NCBI GenBank assembly: GCA_009910795.1
Contig: VMEE01000083.1
Coordinates: 62,001-126,000, forward strand
Reading direction: 5' to 3'
Source of the DNA: Dehalobacter sp. CP
GTDB lineage: Bacteria > Bacillota_B > Desulfitobacteriia > Desulfitobacteriales > Syntrophobotulaceae
DNA length: 64,000 nt
How positions within the stretch are numbered: the stretch's first letter is position 1; every line of letters begins with the position of its first letter. The position numbers and the translations under genes were made by a program. This document shows positions 55,611-62,919 of the stretch, piece by piece. The notes under the pieces are model-generated. The model was given only the letters and a program-made list of their open reading frames with translations, was not told where the DNA came from and did no database searches.

Positions 55611-56405
55611 ATGTCAAAAAAGGTAAAGATTATTGTAGCCGAGGATAATCGAAATCTATGTCAGATCCTTCAGGATTATATTTCAAAGGATGATAGCTTT
55701 GAGCTTGCTGGCGTAGCCTACAATGGACTTGAAGCTTGGGATTTGATTCAAAAACATGACCCGGATCTCGTCATTATGGATCTTGTGATGCCGAATCTTG
55801 ATGGTTTGGAAGTCCTGGAAAGAATCAATGCTAGAACATCAGTCAGGAAACCCAAAGTCATATTATTAACGGCTTTCGGGCATGAAACACTGACGCATCA
55901 GGCCATGGTCATGGGGGTTGATTATTTTATCCTGAAACCATTTGATCTGGAAATTCTGGGAAAACGCATCAGGACGCTGACGCAGGATCTGGAAATCACA
56001 AATCCACCGCTGCTGCAGACTTGTTCCTCTGTTGCGTCGGTCGGAAGAGGGGTCAATATCAACGTAGAAGTAACGACAATGATGCACCAGCTCGGTATTC
56101 CGGCTCATGTCAAAGGATATCAATATATCAGAGATGCAATACTCATGGTAATCGAAGATGTTTCTTTACTCGGGGCTGTAACCAAAGAACTGTACCCGGC
56201 AATTGCTAAGAAATACAATACGGCTCCCAGCAGGGTGGAAAGAGGCATCAGACATGCCATTGAGCTGGCCTGGGAACGCGGACATATGGAAACGCTGAAG
56301 CGGATCTTCGGATATTCGATGAACATAGAACGTCAAAAACCTACCAATTCTGAATTCATTGCACTGCTCGCTGATAAGCTTCGGGTGATGAGTAAGGTTG
56401 GATAA
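55611..56405 (+). CDS. spo0A: Sporulation master regulator Spo0A
   Basis: Response regulator that starts sporulation, 264 residues. The receiver domain (1-125) has the acidic pocket E11-D12, the phospho-acceptor D57 (VIMDLVMPNLDG) and Lys in FILKPFD (about 109). After a linker the C-terminal Spo0A DNA-binding domain (about 150-264) has TTMMHQLGIPAHVKGYQYIRD and YPAIAKKYNTAPSRVERGIRHAIE, the recognition-helix region. Start at ATG 55611; earlier in-frame Met codons have no better site. A terminator follows. The usual neighbour spoIVB is not present here. Confidence 0.96.
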   Translation: MSKKVKIIVAEDNRNLCQILQDYISKDDSFELAGVAYNGLEAWDLIQKHDPDLVIMDLVMPNLDGLEVLERINARTSVRKPKVILLTAFGHETLTHQAMVMGVDYFILKPFDLEILGKRIRTLTQDLEITNPPLLQTCSSVASVGRGVNINVEVTTMMHQLGIPAHVKGYQYIRDAILMVIEDVSLLGAVTKELYPAIAKKYNTAPSRVERGIRHAIELAWERGHMETLKRIFGYSMNIERQKPTNSEFIALLADKLRVMSKVG

Positions 56406-56431
56406 ATGAACGAACGAACAGTCAGTGTATA

Positions 56432-56463
56432 AAGATGTCTCAGAGAGGAGGCATCTTTTTATT
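56432..56463 (+). terminator. Terminator after spo0A
   Basis: AAGATGTCTC pairs with GAGGCATCTT (one T-G wobble) around a 6-nt loop, with TTTTTATTT at the end. Confidence 0.8.
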
Positions 56464-56507
56464 TGCGCTGAAATAGATTACAATGAATCCTGAAGGAGTT
56501 GAAGATC

Positions 56508-57128
56508 GTGCAGGTGAAAGGAAAGTTCATTGTGCTCGAAGGCATCGATGGATCAGGCAAAGGAACGCAGATTGAGCGTCTGAAGGTATATCTTGAAACA
56601 GTACGCGGAGTAAAAACCATTCTAACCAGAGAACCAAGCCAGGGTCCGCTCGGGACAACGATCCGCCAGGTACTTTCAGGCCGGATCAACGGCGTGAATG
56701 ACAGCTGTCTGGCGTTGCTGTTTGCTGCCGACCGGCTTGATCACAACAACAATCTGGTCATTCCTGCCCTGGAGCAGGGAAACTATGTGATCTGTGACAG
56801 ATATATATGGTCTTCGTTTGCGTATCAGGGAATGAAAAATGATGAATCCTGGATTGGAGAAATCAATCAATATGCGGTGAAACCGGACCTTACACTTTTC
56901 ATAAAGGTAAGCCCGGAAACATCGCTCAAGAGAATAGCAGCAGGCAGATTCCAGACCGAAATATTTGAAAACAGCGAGACGCTGCAGCACGTTGCTGATA
57001 ATTACCAAAAGCTGTACAAACAGTGGCAAAAAAATGGGGAACCGGTTGTTGAAATCAATGGGGAAAAGGAGCCGGAGCTGGTTCAGCAAGACATCATTGC
57101 GGCTTTCCGATTGTATTTTCCGGAGTAA
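56508..57128 (+). CDS. tmk: Thymidylate kinase-like protein
   Basis: dTMP kinase making dTDP, 206 residues. The P-loop is GIDGSGKGTQ (about 11-20), with GKG where GKS/GKT is more usual. The DR(Y/H) motif is CDRYIWSSFAYQG, and LTREPSQGPLGTTIR matches the TREP motif. Start: GTG 56508 lies 9 nt after GAAGGAG; TTG 56499 overlaps that site. Some species carry a second tmk-like gene, so this could be a paralogue with changed specificity. Confidence 0.85.
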   Translation: MQVKGKFIVLEGIDGSGKGTQIERLKVYLETVRGVKTILTREPSQGPLGTTIRQVLSGRINGVNDSCLALLFAADRLDHNNNLVIPALEQGNYVICDRYIWSSFAYQGMKNDESWIGEINQYAVKPDLTLFIKVSPETSLKRIAAGRFQTEIFENSETLQHVADNYQKLYKQWQKNGEPVVEINGEKEPELVQQDIIAAFRLYFPE

Positions 57129-57166
57129 GTGTTATTAAATTCTGAAAAGGACACAAAGTATAAGGA

Positions 57167-57191
57167 ATGCCAGTCTCTTTGAGGCTGGCAT
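57167..57191. terminator. Hairpin between convergent genes
   Basis: ATGCCAG-t-CTC pairs with GAG-g-CTGGCAT around TTT (11 bp, one wobble). There is no strong T-tract on either strand. Probably a weak bidirectional terminator between tmk and the convergent gene. Confidence 0.5.
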
Positions 57192-57235
57192 ATTAAATGT
57201 ATATGGAATACTAAAAAATGAATTTTACGTTGTTG

Positions 57236-57772
57236 TTAATGAACGATTTTTGCAATTTTGGGAAGCCAGTTTCTTTGGAGCATCAGCTGCTCCAGCCGGT
57301 AAGCCCAATCAAATCCCATGTTCAGCTCCTTGCGGAGACGATTCCCAATTTCCAGGTGATAGCTTTGATTAATGGCTGTCAATAAGGCCATTTGGCTGGA
57401 ACTGTTCATTTCCAGCAGCAGCAACGCAATTTCCATATCACTGAAGTGCAAGTGGTCTGGTATATCCTGGTATTTTTCCAGGGACCGTTCGGGAAACTGT
57501 ATGGTTGGCAGCTTGACGTCCTCGGATTGTAAAAAATCTTCACTCATTTCGACAGTTCTTTCTACCAGTGCATCGCGTGCATCTTTAAGCAGTACTCTGA
57601 GCTCCGGATCTTCGGCATGATTATACAGGGTGGTAATAATTGAGGCTTGAAAACGACCCATCAAGACAATCTGATACTGCAAACCCGCCTCAATATAATT
57701 AGCAGGTTCGTGATCAATTATATTTTGAACAATAGAATTGCTCTTGGCGGTCGCTTTTTCTAGAATATTCAT
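57236..57772 (-). CDS. CotF/DUF3231-like four-helix protein
   Basis: A 178-residue all-helical protein; segments such as GLQYQIVLMGRFQASIITTLYNHAEDPEL and LLLLEMNSSSQMALLTAINQSY resemble the ferritin-like helices of spore coat CotF/DUF3231 proteins. The assignment is tentative. Start at 57772 with AAAGGAGGA; the frame continues upstream into the tRNA gene but that part is not coding. It is a monocistronic minus-strand gene, possibly a spore or stress protein. Confidence 0.55.
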   Translation of the reverse strand: MNILEKATAKSNSIVQNIIDHEPANYIEAGLQYQIVLMGRFQASIITTLYNHAEDPELRVLLKDARDALVERTVEMSEDFLQSEDVKLPTIQFPERSLEKYQDIPDHLHFSDMEIALLLLEMNSSSQMALLTAINQSYHLEIGNRLRKELNMGFDWAYRLEQLMLQRNWLPKIAKIVH

Positions 57773-57904
57773 CGTTAAATCCTCCTTTTTATATAGTAGG
57801 TTTAACGATTTATCTGTTTTTATGCTTGAAAACAATAAAATGCCGTAAAATATATATGATACTAAAAAAACACTGCAAGCACTTGCAATGTCTATTTTTT
57901 CTAA

Positions 57905-57980
57905 TGGTGCGCCCGGTTGGATTCGAACCAACGACCTGCGGCCTCGGAAACCGTCACTCTATCCCCTGAGCTACGAGCGC
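57905..57980 (-). tRNA. tRNA-Arg (anticodon CCG), CCA encoded
   Basis: The minus strand gives a 76-nt cloverleaf: acceptor GCGCTCG/CGGGCGC, D arm GCTC/GAGT, anticodon loop TTCCGAG with CCG at 34-36 (reads CGG), T arm GTTGG-TTCGAAT-CCAAC, discriminator A and an encoded CCA. The outermost anticodon-stem pair (27-43) is an A-C mismatch; the other four pairs form. Confidence 0.93.
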
Positions 57981-57997
57981 AATAAAACTGCTACATT

Positions 57998-58026
57998 ACT
58001 TTACTAAATAGAATTCTTTTTGTCAA
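57998..58026 (-). promoter_or_regulatory. Promoter for tRNA-Arg
   Basis: On the minus strand TTGACA (58026-58021), 17-bp spacer, TAAAGT (58003-57998), about 18 bp before the mature tRNA 5' end. Confidence 0.65.
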
Positions 58027-58112
58027 GAATAATGTTAAAGAGAGATGTTGAAGAGAGCTTAGAGCAAATTGTCGGAGAAAGCTTGGATGACTAGATTAAT
58101 TTGAGGTAAAAC

Positions 58113-58970
58113 ATGAACCTGAAAAAAATACCATGGCATTTTCTCAAAAGATTTTTTGGAATCATTATAGGCGCAGTGATTGTAGCTGTCAGCATTAATA
58201 CATTGATCCTGCCCAACCAGATTGCTGACGGCGGAGTCACAGGAATCGCGATTCTGCTGCATTATCTGTTTCAATGGAATATAAGCATTCTGGTGGCCCT
58301 TCTGAATATTCCGTTATTCATTGTCGGCTACAAGTCAGTCGGCAGACAGCTGTTTTATTGGAGTATCCTGGGCGTAGGGACATTATCTGCTGCTCTGAAG
58401 TTTACAGATGTTTTGGCTCCGATAACAACAGATACGCTGCTGGCCTCTATTTTCGGGGGCGTTATATCCGGTATCGGGATGGGCATCATCTTTCGCTGTC
58501 GCGGCTCATTAGGCGGTACCGATATCCTGGCGATCGTGTTGAATAAAAGAATCCAATTTAGTGTCGGGCAGATCATCTTAATACTCGATGCGGTTGTCTT
58601 TATCGGAGCTGCACTGATCTTTAGCCCGGAAATGGCCATGTATGCAATGATTTATATGTTTATCGCTACCAAAGTGATCGATCTCGTCCAGGTCGGGTTG
58701 GACTATTCCAAGAGCGTTATGGTCGTCACAGAAAAGCCGGACGAGATTGCTGAGGATATCATCAATATTGTCGGCAGAGGCGTAACGTATCTTCAGGCCG
58801 AAGGGGCTTATTCACGTTTTCAAAAAAGAGTGGTCTACAGTATCGTAAATAGAGCACAGCTGACCCAGGTCAAAGAAATTGTCCACAAATATGACCCGGA
58901 CGCTTTTGTGGCCATCGGCGATGTTTCAGAGGTCGTCGGCGAAGGGTTCCAGAGCTGGAAAGGGCATTAA
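58113..58970 (+). CDS. YitT family membrane protein
   Basis: A 285-residue protein with five to six N-terminal transmembrane helices (DUF161; FGIIIGAVIVAVSINTLILP, GGVTGIAILLHYLFQW, RGSLGGTDILAIVLNK) and a C-terminal cytoplasmic DUF2179 domain (about 210-280; GVTYLQAEGAYSRFQKRVVY). YitT proteins are widespread in Firmicutes; transport of an unknown small molecule has been suggested but not shown. GAGGTAAA site. Two palindromic repeat elements follow it. Confidence 0.9.
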   Translation: MNLKKIPWHFLKRFFGIIIGAVIVAVSINTLILPNQIADGGVTGIAILLHYLFQWNISILVALLNIPLFIVGYKSVGRQLFYWSILGVGTLSAALKFTDVLAPITTDTLLASIFGGVISGIGMGIIFRCRGSLGGTDILAIVLNKRIQFSVGQIILILDAVVFIGAALIFSPEMAMYAMIYMFIATKVIDLVQVGLDYSKSVMVVTEKPDEIAEDIINIVGRGVTYLQAEGAYSRFQKRVVYSIVNRAQLTQVKEIVHKYDPDAFVAIGDVSEVVGEGFQSWKGH

Positions 58971-59027
58971 TAGATCGATTCGTACATCCCGTTTTCGAAT
59001 AAAGGTAGATCTTAGTTTACTCGGATT

Positions 59028-59186
59028 AGTCTCCATAATGGATGGCCGCTTTCGGCTGTTGTGCCATCCGTGGCACGTCGCTCCTTGCCATCCATGGCAT
59101 CGCGACATTAGGCCATCCGTGGCCGTCAAAAAGCCGTGCTGCGCAATCCATGCTCCGCTTGGCGCCGGCCATCCATTACGGAGACC
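59028..59186. repeat. Palindromic element F (type 1, long form)
   Basis: The outer arms are AGTCTCCATAATGGATGGCC and GGCCATCCATTACGGAGACC. Inside are CCGCTTTCGG, the hairpins GTGCCATCCGTGGCAC, TGCCATCCATGGCA and GGCCATCCGTGGCC, then AAAAGCCGTGCTGCGCAATC. It has three small internal hairpins, as against one in C and D, and shares the GTCGCTCCTTGCCATCC and GACATTAGGCCATCC blocks with element A. Confidence 0.82.
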
Positions 59187-59310
59187 TAATCTGGAGTCAT
59201 GGAAGTGTCTTTTGGAGCTAGCATCAATTTCGGATCGTTATTCTAGTAAAACGTTCTTAAAATAGCCCGCTCAAATAATGGGCTATATTATTGCATGCAG
59301 ACCTGCTTGA

Positions 59311-59340
59311 ATAATCCTATGATCAGTCTGGGGGCCACAG
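59311..59340. repeat. Half element adjoining G
   Basis: AATAATCCTATGATCAGTCT and GGGGGCCACAG form the flank and outer arm of a type 2 element without its other half. The same flank plus arm is repeated at 59350-59377 as the left side of element G, so it is a partial tandem duplication. Confidence 0.65.
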
Positions 59341-59363
59341 ATACTCCTAATAATCCTATGATT

Positions 59364-59469
59364 AGTCTGCGTGCCAGAGTTCCGCGACGAGCGAAGCCTG
59401 GATAGCGCAGCGCGGTCTTTTGTGTCAGGAGGACACAACGGCCGAAAGCGGTATTGTGGCACGCAGACT
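59364..59469. repeat. Palindromic element G (type 2, opposite orientation to B and E)
   Basis: The outer arms are AGTCTGCGTGCCAGAGTTCC and GGTATTGTGGCACGCAGACT. Interior: GCGCAGCGCGGTC, a TGTGTCAGGAGGACACA hairpin and CCGAAAGCGG. It differs from B and E in having TCAGGAGGACA in the loop region instead of CCATCCGTGG. Confidence 0.78.
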
Positions 59470-59554
59470 AGCCCTAACATACTAGTCTTGTAATGTAAAG
59501 AGGGTTATGTCGACAGATTTAGCGAGTAAATTGAGAACGCGATACAAGTGCTCA

Positions 59555-60319
59555 TTACAGGCTCGAACCAGGCGGCCAGCTCTCTTGGGCATTGCTGAGC
59601 AGCTTGCCGACCGTCACAATTTCATAGTTCTTCTCTTTGAGCATTTTCAGAACAGTGGGGAGTGCCTCAGGCGTATCTGGTGCGGAATCAGAAGCATGGA
59701 AAAGGATAATGTCGCCAGGGGAGGCTCCTTTATTTTTGGAGCGTCCGTTCATCACATAATTGACGATGGCGTCGGCTCCGGGTCTTTTCCAATCCAGGGA
59801 ATCAACGCTCCATTGAATGACTTTGTAGCCCCTCTCGTTTGCAACCGAGATGACCTGGTTGTCATAGGCCCCGTTCGGAGCGCGCAGCAGGTTGATTTTC
59901 TGGTCGCTTAAACGTTCCAGGACTTCTTTGGAAGTATCGAGCTCTTTCATGAGGGCATCAGCTGTCAAGGTGTTTAAATCAACATGACGCCGCCCATGGG
60001 AACCAATTTCGTGGCCATCCGCGGCAATGTGCTTGACTAGCTCCGGTTTTGTTTCGGCCCACGGAGATGAAAGAAAGAAAGTGGCCTTGATATTTTCTTT
60101 TTTTAGGATATCCAAAATCGGCTGCACATTTTCTTCGCCCCAGCTGATATCAAAAGTAAGCGCAACCTGCTTTGTTTCGGTCTTGACGGAGTAAATCGGC
60201 TTAGAATTTCCGGTAACAACGGATACAACCTGTTCTTTGTTTACGGCCAAAACCGCAATCAGCATCAGGATCACAGTCCCCACCGCCAGCTTTTTTCTGT
60301 TCACCACAAAGACGCTCAT
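59555..60319 (-). CDS. pdaB: PdaB-like polysaccharide deacetylase, sporulation type
   Basis: Membrane-anchored NodB-fold deacetylase, 254 residues, of the family needed for spore cortex/late sporulation. An N-terminal signal anchor (VGTVILMLIAVLAV, about 13-26) is followed by NodB motifs: VALTFDISWG (motif 1, with TFDI rather than TFDD), SHGRRHVD (motif 2, metal His), RAPNGAYD (motif 3), DSLDWKRPG (motif 4) and ILFHAS (motif 5). In motif 1 the second Asp is replaced, as in other PdaB members. The start at 60319 has AAGGGGGG upstream. Confidence 0.88.
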   Translation of the reverse strand: MSVFVVNRKKLAVGTVILMLIAVLAVNKEQVVSVVTGNSKPIYSVKTETKQVALTFDISWGEENVQPILDILKKENIKATFFLSSPWAETKPELVKHIAADGHEIGSHGRRHVDLNTLTADALMKELDTSKEVLERLSDQKINLLRAPNGAYDNQVISVANERGYKVIQWSVDSLDWKRPGADAIVNYVMNGRSKNKGASPGDIILFHASDSAPDTPEALPTVLKMLKEKNYEIVTVGKLLSNAQESWPPGSSL

Positions 60320-60372
60320 TGTTTATCCCCCCTTAGAACCATGCTTATTCCGGGGAGCCGTAAATCATGTTA

Positions 60373-60409
60373 AATATTAAAAGGAGGTGTCGATAAAGAC
60401 GCCTCCTTT
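60373..60409 (-). terminator. Terminator of the minus-strand small membrane protein gene
   Basis: On the minus strand AAAGGAGGCGTC pairs with GACACCTCCTTT (one wobble) and is followed by TTAATATTTAA. It lies between the gene at 60462 and pdaB. Confidence 0.7.
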
Positions 60410-60461
60410 CAGCATTTAAAGTTTAAATGTCTGGTATGATCCACCGTATATCGCGGTGGCA

Positions 60462-60713
60462 TTATTTTGGCCAGCGAACCCCAAAAATGATTTCCAGCAG
60501 ATCGATCTTGAAAATGATTCTGAGGAGCAGGTGTAATACCAATAAAGAAATGAAAACGACCACGGCAACCTTGATAATCCAAAAGCCGATACTCAGGATG
60601 ATGCCGAGCAGCGGTTTTAAAACCAGGTAGGCCAGATAAAGGCAGAGCATGAAAATCAGGACTTTGGCGATGATCCAGAGAATATTTTTTGAAGATGGGC
60701 TTTTTGTGCTCAT
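60462..60713 (-). CDS. Small membrane protein of unknown function
   Basis: An 83-residue protein with two hydrophobic segments (ILWIIAKVLIFMLCLYLAYL and PLLGIILSIGFWIIKVAVVV, the latter continuing into ISLLVLHLLL). The C-terminus is IIFGVRWPK. I do not recognise the family. Start at the Met at 60713 because CAGGAGGG is well spaced there; the frame is open 19 codons further. It lies 142 bp upstream of pdaB on the same strand but a terminator separates them. Confidence 0.6.
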   Translation of the reverse strand: MSTKSPSSKNILWIIAKVLIFMLCLYLAYLVLKPLLGIILSIGFWIIKVAVVVFISLLVLHLLLRIIFKIDLLEIIFGVRWPK

Positions 60714-60840
60714 TACAATCCCTCCTGCAGGATGATTTACTTCATTGTTTTCAAGAGCAAAAACATTCATAGCGCCGGTTTGCTCCCTTAGATTCAGTAT
60801 AGCATATTATAGACCAAATGAAGTTGCCCCAACTCATATA

Positions 60841-60900
60841 TTGTAAAGAAAATTCAGGTATTGTGAAGAAAATTCACATATTTTGAAGAAAATTCAGGAG
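60841..60900 (+). repeat. Three tandem 20-nt repeats ending in a ribosome-binding site
   Basis: The three copies are TTGTAAAGAAAATTCAGGTA, TTGTGAAGAAAATTCACATA and TTTTGAAGAAAATTCAGGAG, exactly in register. The third copy supplies CAGGAGGG for the TPR gene at 60908. Each copy holds the palindromic GAANTTC-like core GAAAATTC. Confidence 0.85.
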
Positions 60901-60907
60901 GGATACC

Positions 60908-62188
60908 ATGGAGACCACACTGGAAGTATGGAGGAAGTATCTGGAAAATGGAATCAAATGCTTGGGTGACGGAAACACTGAAGAAGCTGAAAAAAGTCTG
61001 CAGATAAGCCTTATCGAGGCTGAAACACTGGAAATACCGGTGATTATTGCTTTTTCCCAGCGCTTGCTCGCAGCGGTCCAGGTAAAAAATAACAAATTGA
61101 ATGATGCCGAAGCCGGATTCCGAAGGGCACTGGCCTGCTGCAAACAGCTGCATAACAATAAGGGGATTGCTGAAGCCAGGGCCGGATTGGCCAGCGTTTA
61201 TTTCAGCCAGGGGAAGAATGCCAAAGCCATTTATTTATATAAGCAGGCTATCAGGGACTATCCGAGAGAAGCATCATCCCCGCGTTTAGCGGCCTTGTAC
61301 TCCGATCTGGGCCAGGTTTATATAAAAATTAAAGAGTGGCAGGCTGCAGAAGAGACTTTTCTGCATGCCGAGAATCTCTGCCGGAAACATGGTTATCTGA
61401 GTGGGGAGGCAGAGCTCAGCCTCTGTTTGGGAGAAATGTATTACAGTCAGGGGCAGAGAATTGCGGCGCAGGAAAGATTTTATCATGCCGCGAAGATCTA
61501 TGCCAGGTTAGGCGAACAGGTTTCTCTGGCTAATGCGCTGCAATATATCGCCTTCTTGTACTTTGAAAAAGACAGGCTGCCGGAAGCCCTGCTTTTGCAG
61601 CAGAGAGTTGTTGCGCTGTATTTGAAAAACGGCCGTGATCTTGAAGTCAGTGAAAGTTATTTCATGTTAAGTAATCTTCTTCAATGTTCGAAATTGTTGG
61701 ATGAAGCAATCAGCAGCCTTGAGTTGTCCATTCAATACCATCAAGGAAGCGAATTCGGCTTTGCTGTGCGTTATTACAGTCTGGCCATCCTGTTGATTAT
61801 GAAACAGGACTACTCGGAGGCGAAAAAACAGTATCTGGAAGCTCTGAAGTATTTCCAGTTCTTTGGTGACAGCTCCAAGATCGGCGAAATCAGCGAGGAA
61901 TTAACATATCTTATCCGCTATGAGGATACTTTGTTTCAGGAGAATCTGTACAAACTGCTCGGCAAAAGGTTTTATGACGAGCCGGAACTGCCGAAAGGAG
62001 AAGCGATGTTAAAGCTTGCCAATCTTTTGATGAAGAAAGGTAAAAATATGGAAGCGCTGCGCTGCGGCTGGATCGCGCTGGTGTACGCCAGGTCGCTGCA
62101 GGATGAAACAAAAGAAATTGAGCTGCTGATTCAGGATTTGTCCCAGACTATCAGATATCAGAAAAAGACCTCCCGACTTTATCGGTAA
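60908..62188 (+). CDS. Tetratricopeptide repeat protein
   Basis: A 426-residue soluble protein made of about eight to ten TPR units (for example NKLNDAEAGFRRALACCKQL, AKAIYLYKQAIRDYPREA, KEWQAAEETFLHAENLCRK, SEAKKQYLEALKYFQFFGD), so it is an all-helical protein-binding scaffold. No DNA-binding or catalytic domain is attached. The arrangement recalls TPR regulators such as Rap-like proteins, but there is no evidence for a phosphatase. Strong CAGGAGGG site within tandem repeats. Followed after about 120 bp by an unknown gene. Confidence 0.8.
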   Translation: METTLEVWRKYLENGIKCLGDGNTEEAEKSLQISLIEAETLEIPVIIAFSQRLLAAVQVKNNKLNDAEAGFRRALACCKQLHNNKGIAEARAGLASVYFSQGKNAKAIYLYKQAIRDYPREASSPRLAALYSDLGQVYIKIKEWQAAEETFLHAENLCRKHGYLSGEAELSLCLGEMYYSQGQRIAAQERFYHAAKIYARLGEQVSLANALQYIAFLYFEKDRLPEALLLQQRVVALYLKNGRDLEVSESYFMLSNLLQCSKLLDEAISSLELSIQYHQGSEFGFAVRYYSLAILLIMKQDYSEAKKQYLEALKYFQFFGDSSKIGEISEELTYLIRYEDTLFQENLYKLLGKRFYDEPELPKGEAMLKLANLLMKKGKNMEALRCGWIALVYARSLQDETKEIELLIQDLSQTIRYQKKTSRLYR

Positions 62189-62307
62189 AATCGTCTTAGA
62201 GCTTTCAGAATGTAATTATACTTTCTGATATACCGAAAAAGGACTGTGAAAAAAATTGGGAATAGGTTAGAATAGATTATAAGCCAAAATAAGGTGGAGA
62301 TGTTCAC

Positions 62308-62841
62308 TTGAATCATCATGATCAGGTTCTGCTTGAAAGCTTTGAACGGATTTATTGTCTTTTAGAAAAAGAAACCCAAAATTTAACGGAGATCAAATCG
62401 GCTTATGCTGAAAAAATTCGCCAGTGGGAGGATGAGATCAAAGCGTATGCGATGATGATAGAGGAAATCTCCGTTCCGGCCAGGTTTATTCTTGAGCATA
62501 TCCTGTCCCTGAAATTTAAGTCCGGTCAGATGGCAGTGGAAGCTGAGAATATCACCCAGGGTTTTTCTGGAATAGGGGACATCCGTGTGGAAAAATTCGG
62601 CATTATCAAAATCTCCACTGGAAACTTACAGCTTAGCTGGCGCGATGAACTGTATAATTACTTATTTTATCCTGATAAGGTGGAATTGCGGACAAACGAC
62701 GAAAGGACGACGATTAAACTGTTCTTTTCCCAGCAATTTGACGGGAAGGATATTCAAAGATTTTCTGCGGTTACGGAAAGCCGTCAGTTGTTATATATTC
62801 ACCCAGCATTGAAAAAGTATTTAGAGCCATGTCAATCCTAA
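62308..62841 (+). CDS. Protein of unknown function
   Basis: A 177-residue protein with an N-terminal coiled coil-like helix (about 5-60; ESFERIYCLLEKETQNLTEI) and a C-terminal alpha/beta part (about 90-175; RVEKFGIIKISTGNLQLSW, DERTTIKLFFSQQFDGKDI). Not recognised. TTG start with AAGGTGGAGA upstream. It lies 78 bp before glnA with an inverted repeat across its stop codon. Confidence 0.6.
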   Translation: MNHHDQVLLESFERIYCLLEKETQNLTEIKSAYAEKIRQWEDEIKAYAMMIEEISVPARFILEHILSLKFKSGQMAVEAENITQGFSGIGDIRVEKFGIIKISTGNLQLSWRDELYNYLFYPDKVELRTNDERTTIKLFFSQQFDGKDIQRFSAVTESRQLLYIHPALKKYLEPCQS

Positions 62842-62873
62842 AATTTTAAATATAAGATTTATGGTTGACATGG
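62827..62873. repeat. Inverted repeat upstream of glnA
   Basis: CCATGTCAA (62827-62835) and TTGACATGG (62865-62873) are perfect 9-bp inverted copies 29 bp apart. The right arm includes a TTGACA that may be a -35 box. Possible control site for glnA, but no known regulator consensus is matched. Confidence 0.45.
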
Positions 62874-62919
62874 TACTGTAGGAGTAAAAGTTTTAAACAA
62901 TTGAAGGGAGCGCTGAGAA

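Noticed and set aside
57773..57931. 53-residue N-terminal extension of the CotF-like gene on the minus strand
   Set aside because: It overlaps the 3' end of tRNA-Arg, and a good ribosome-binding site lies at the internal Met at 57772.
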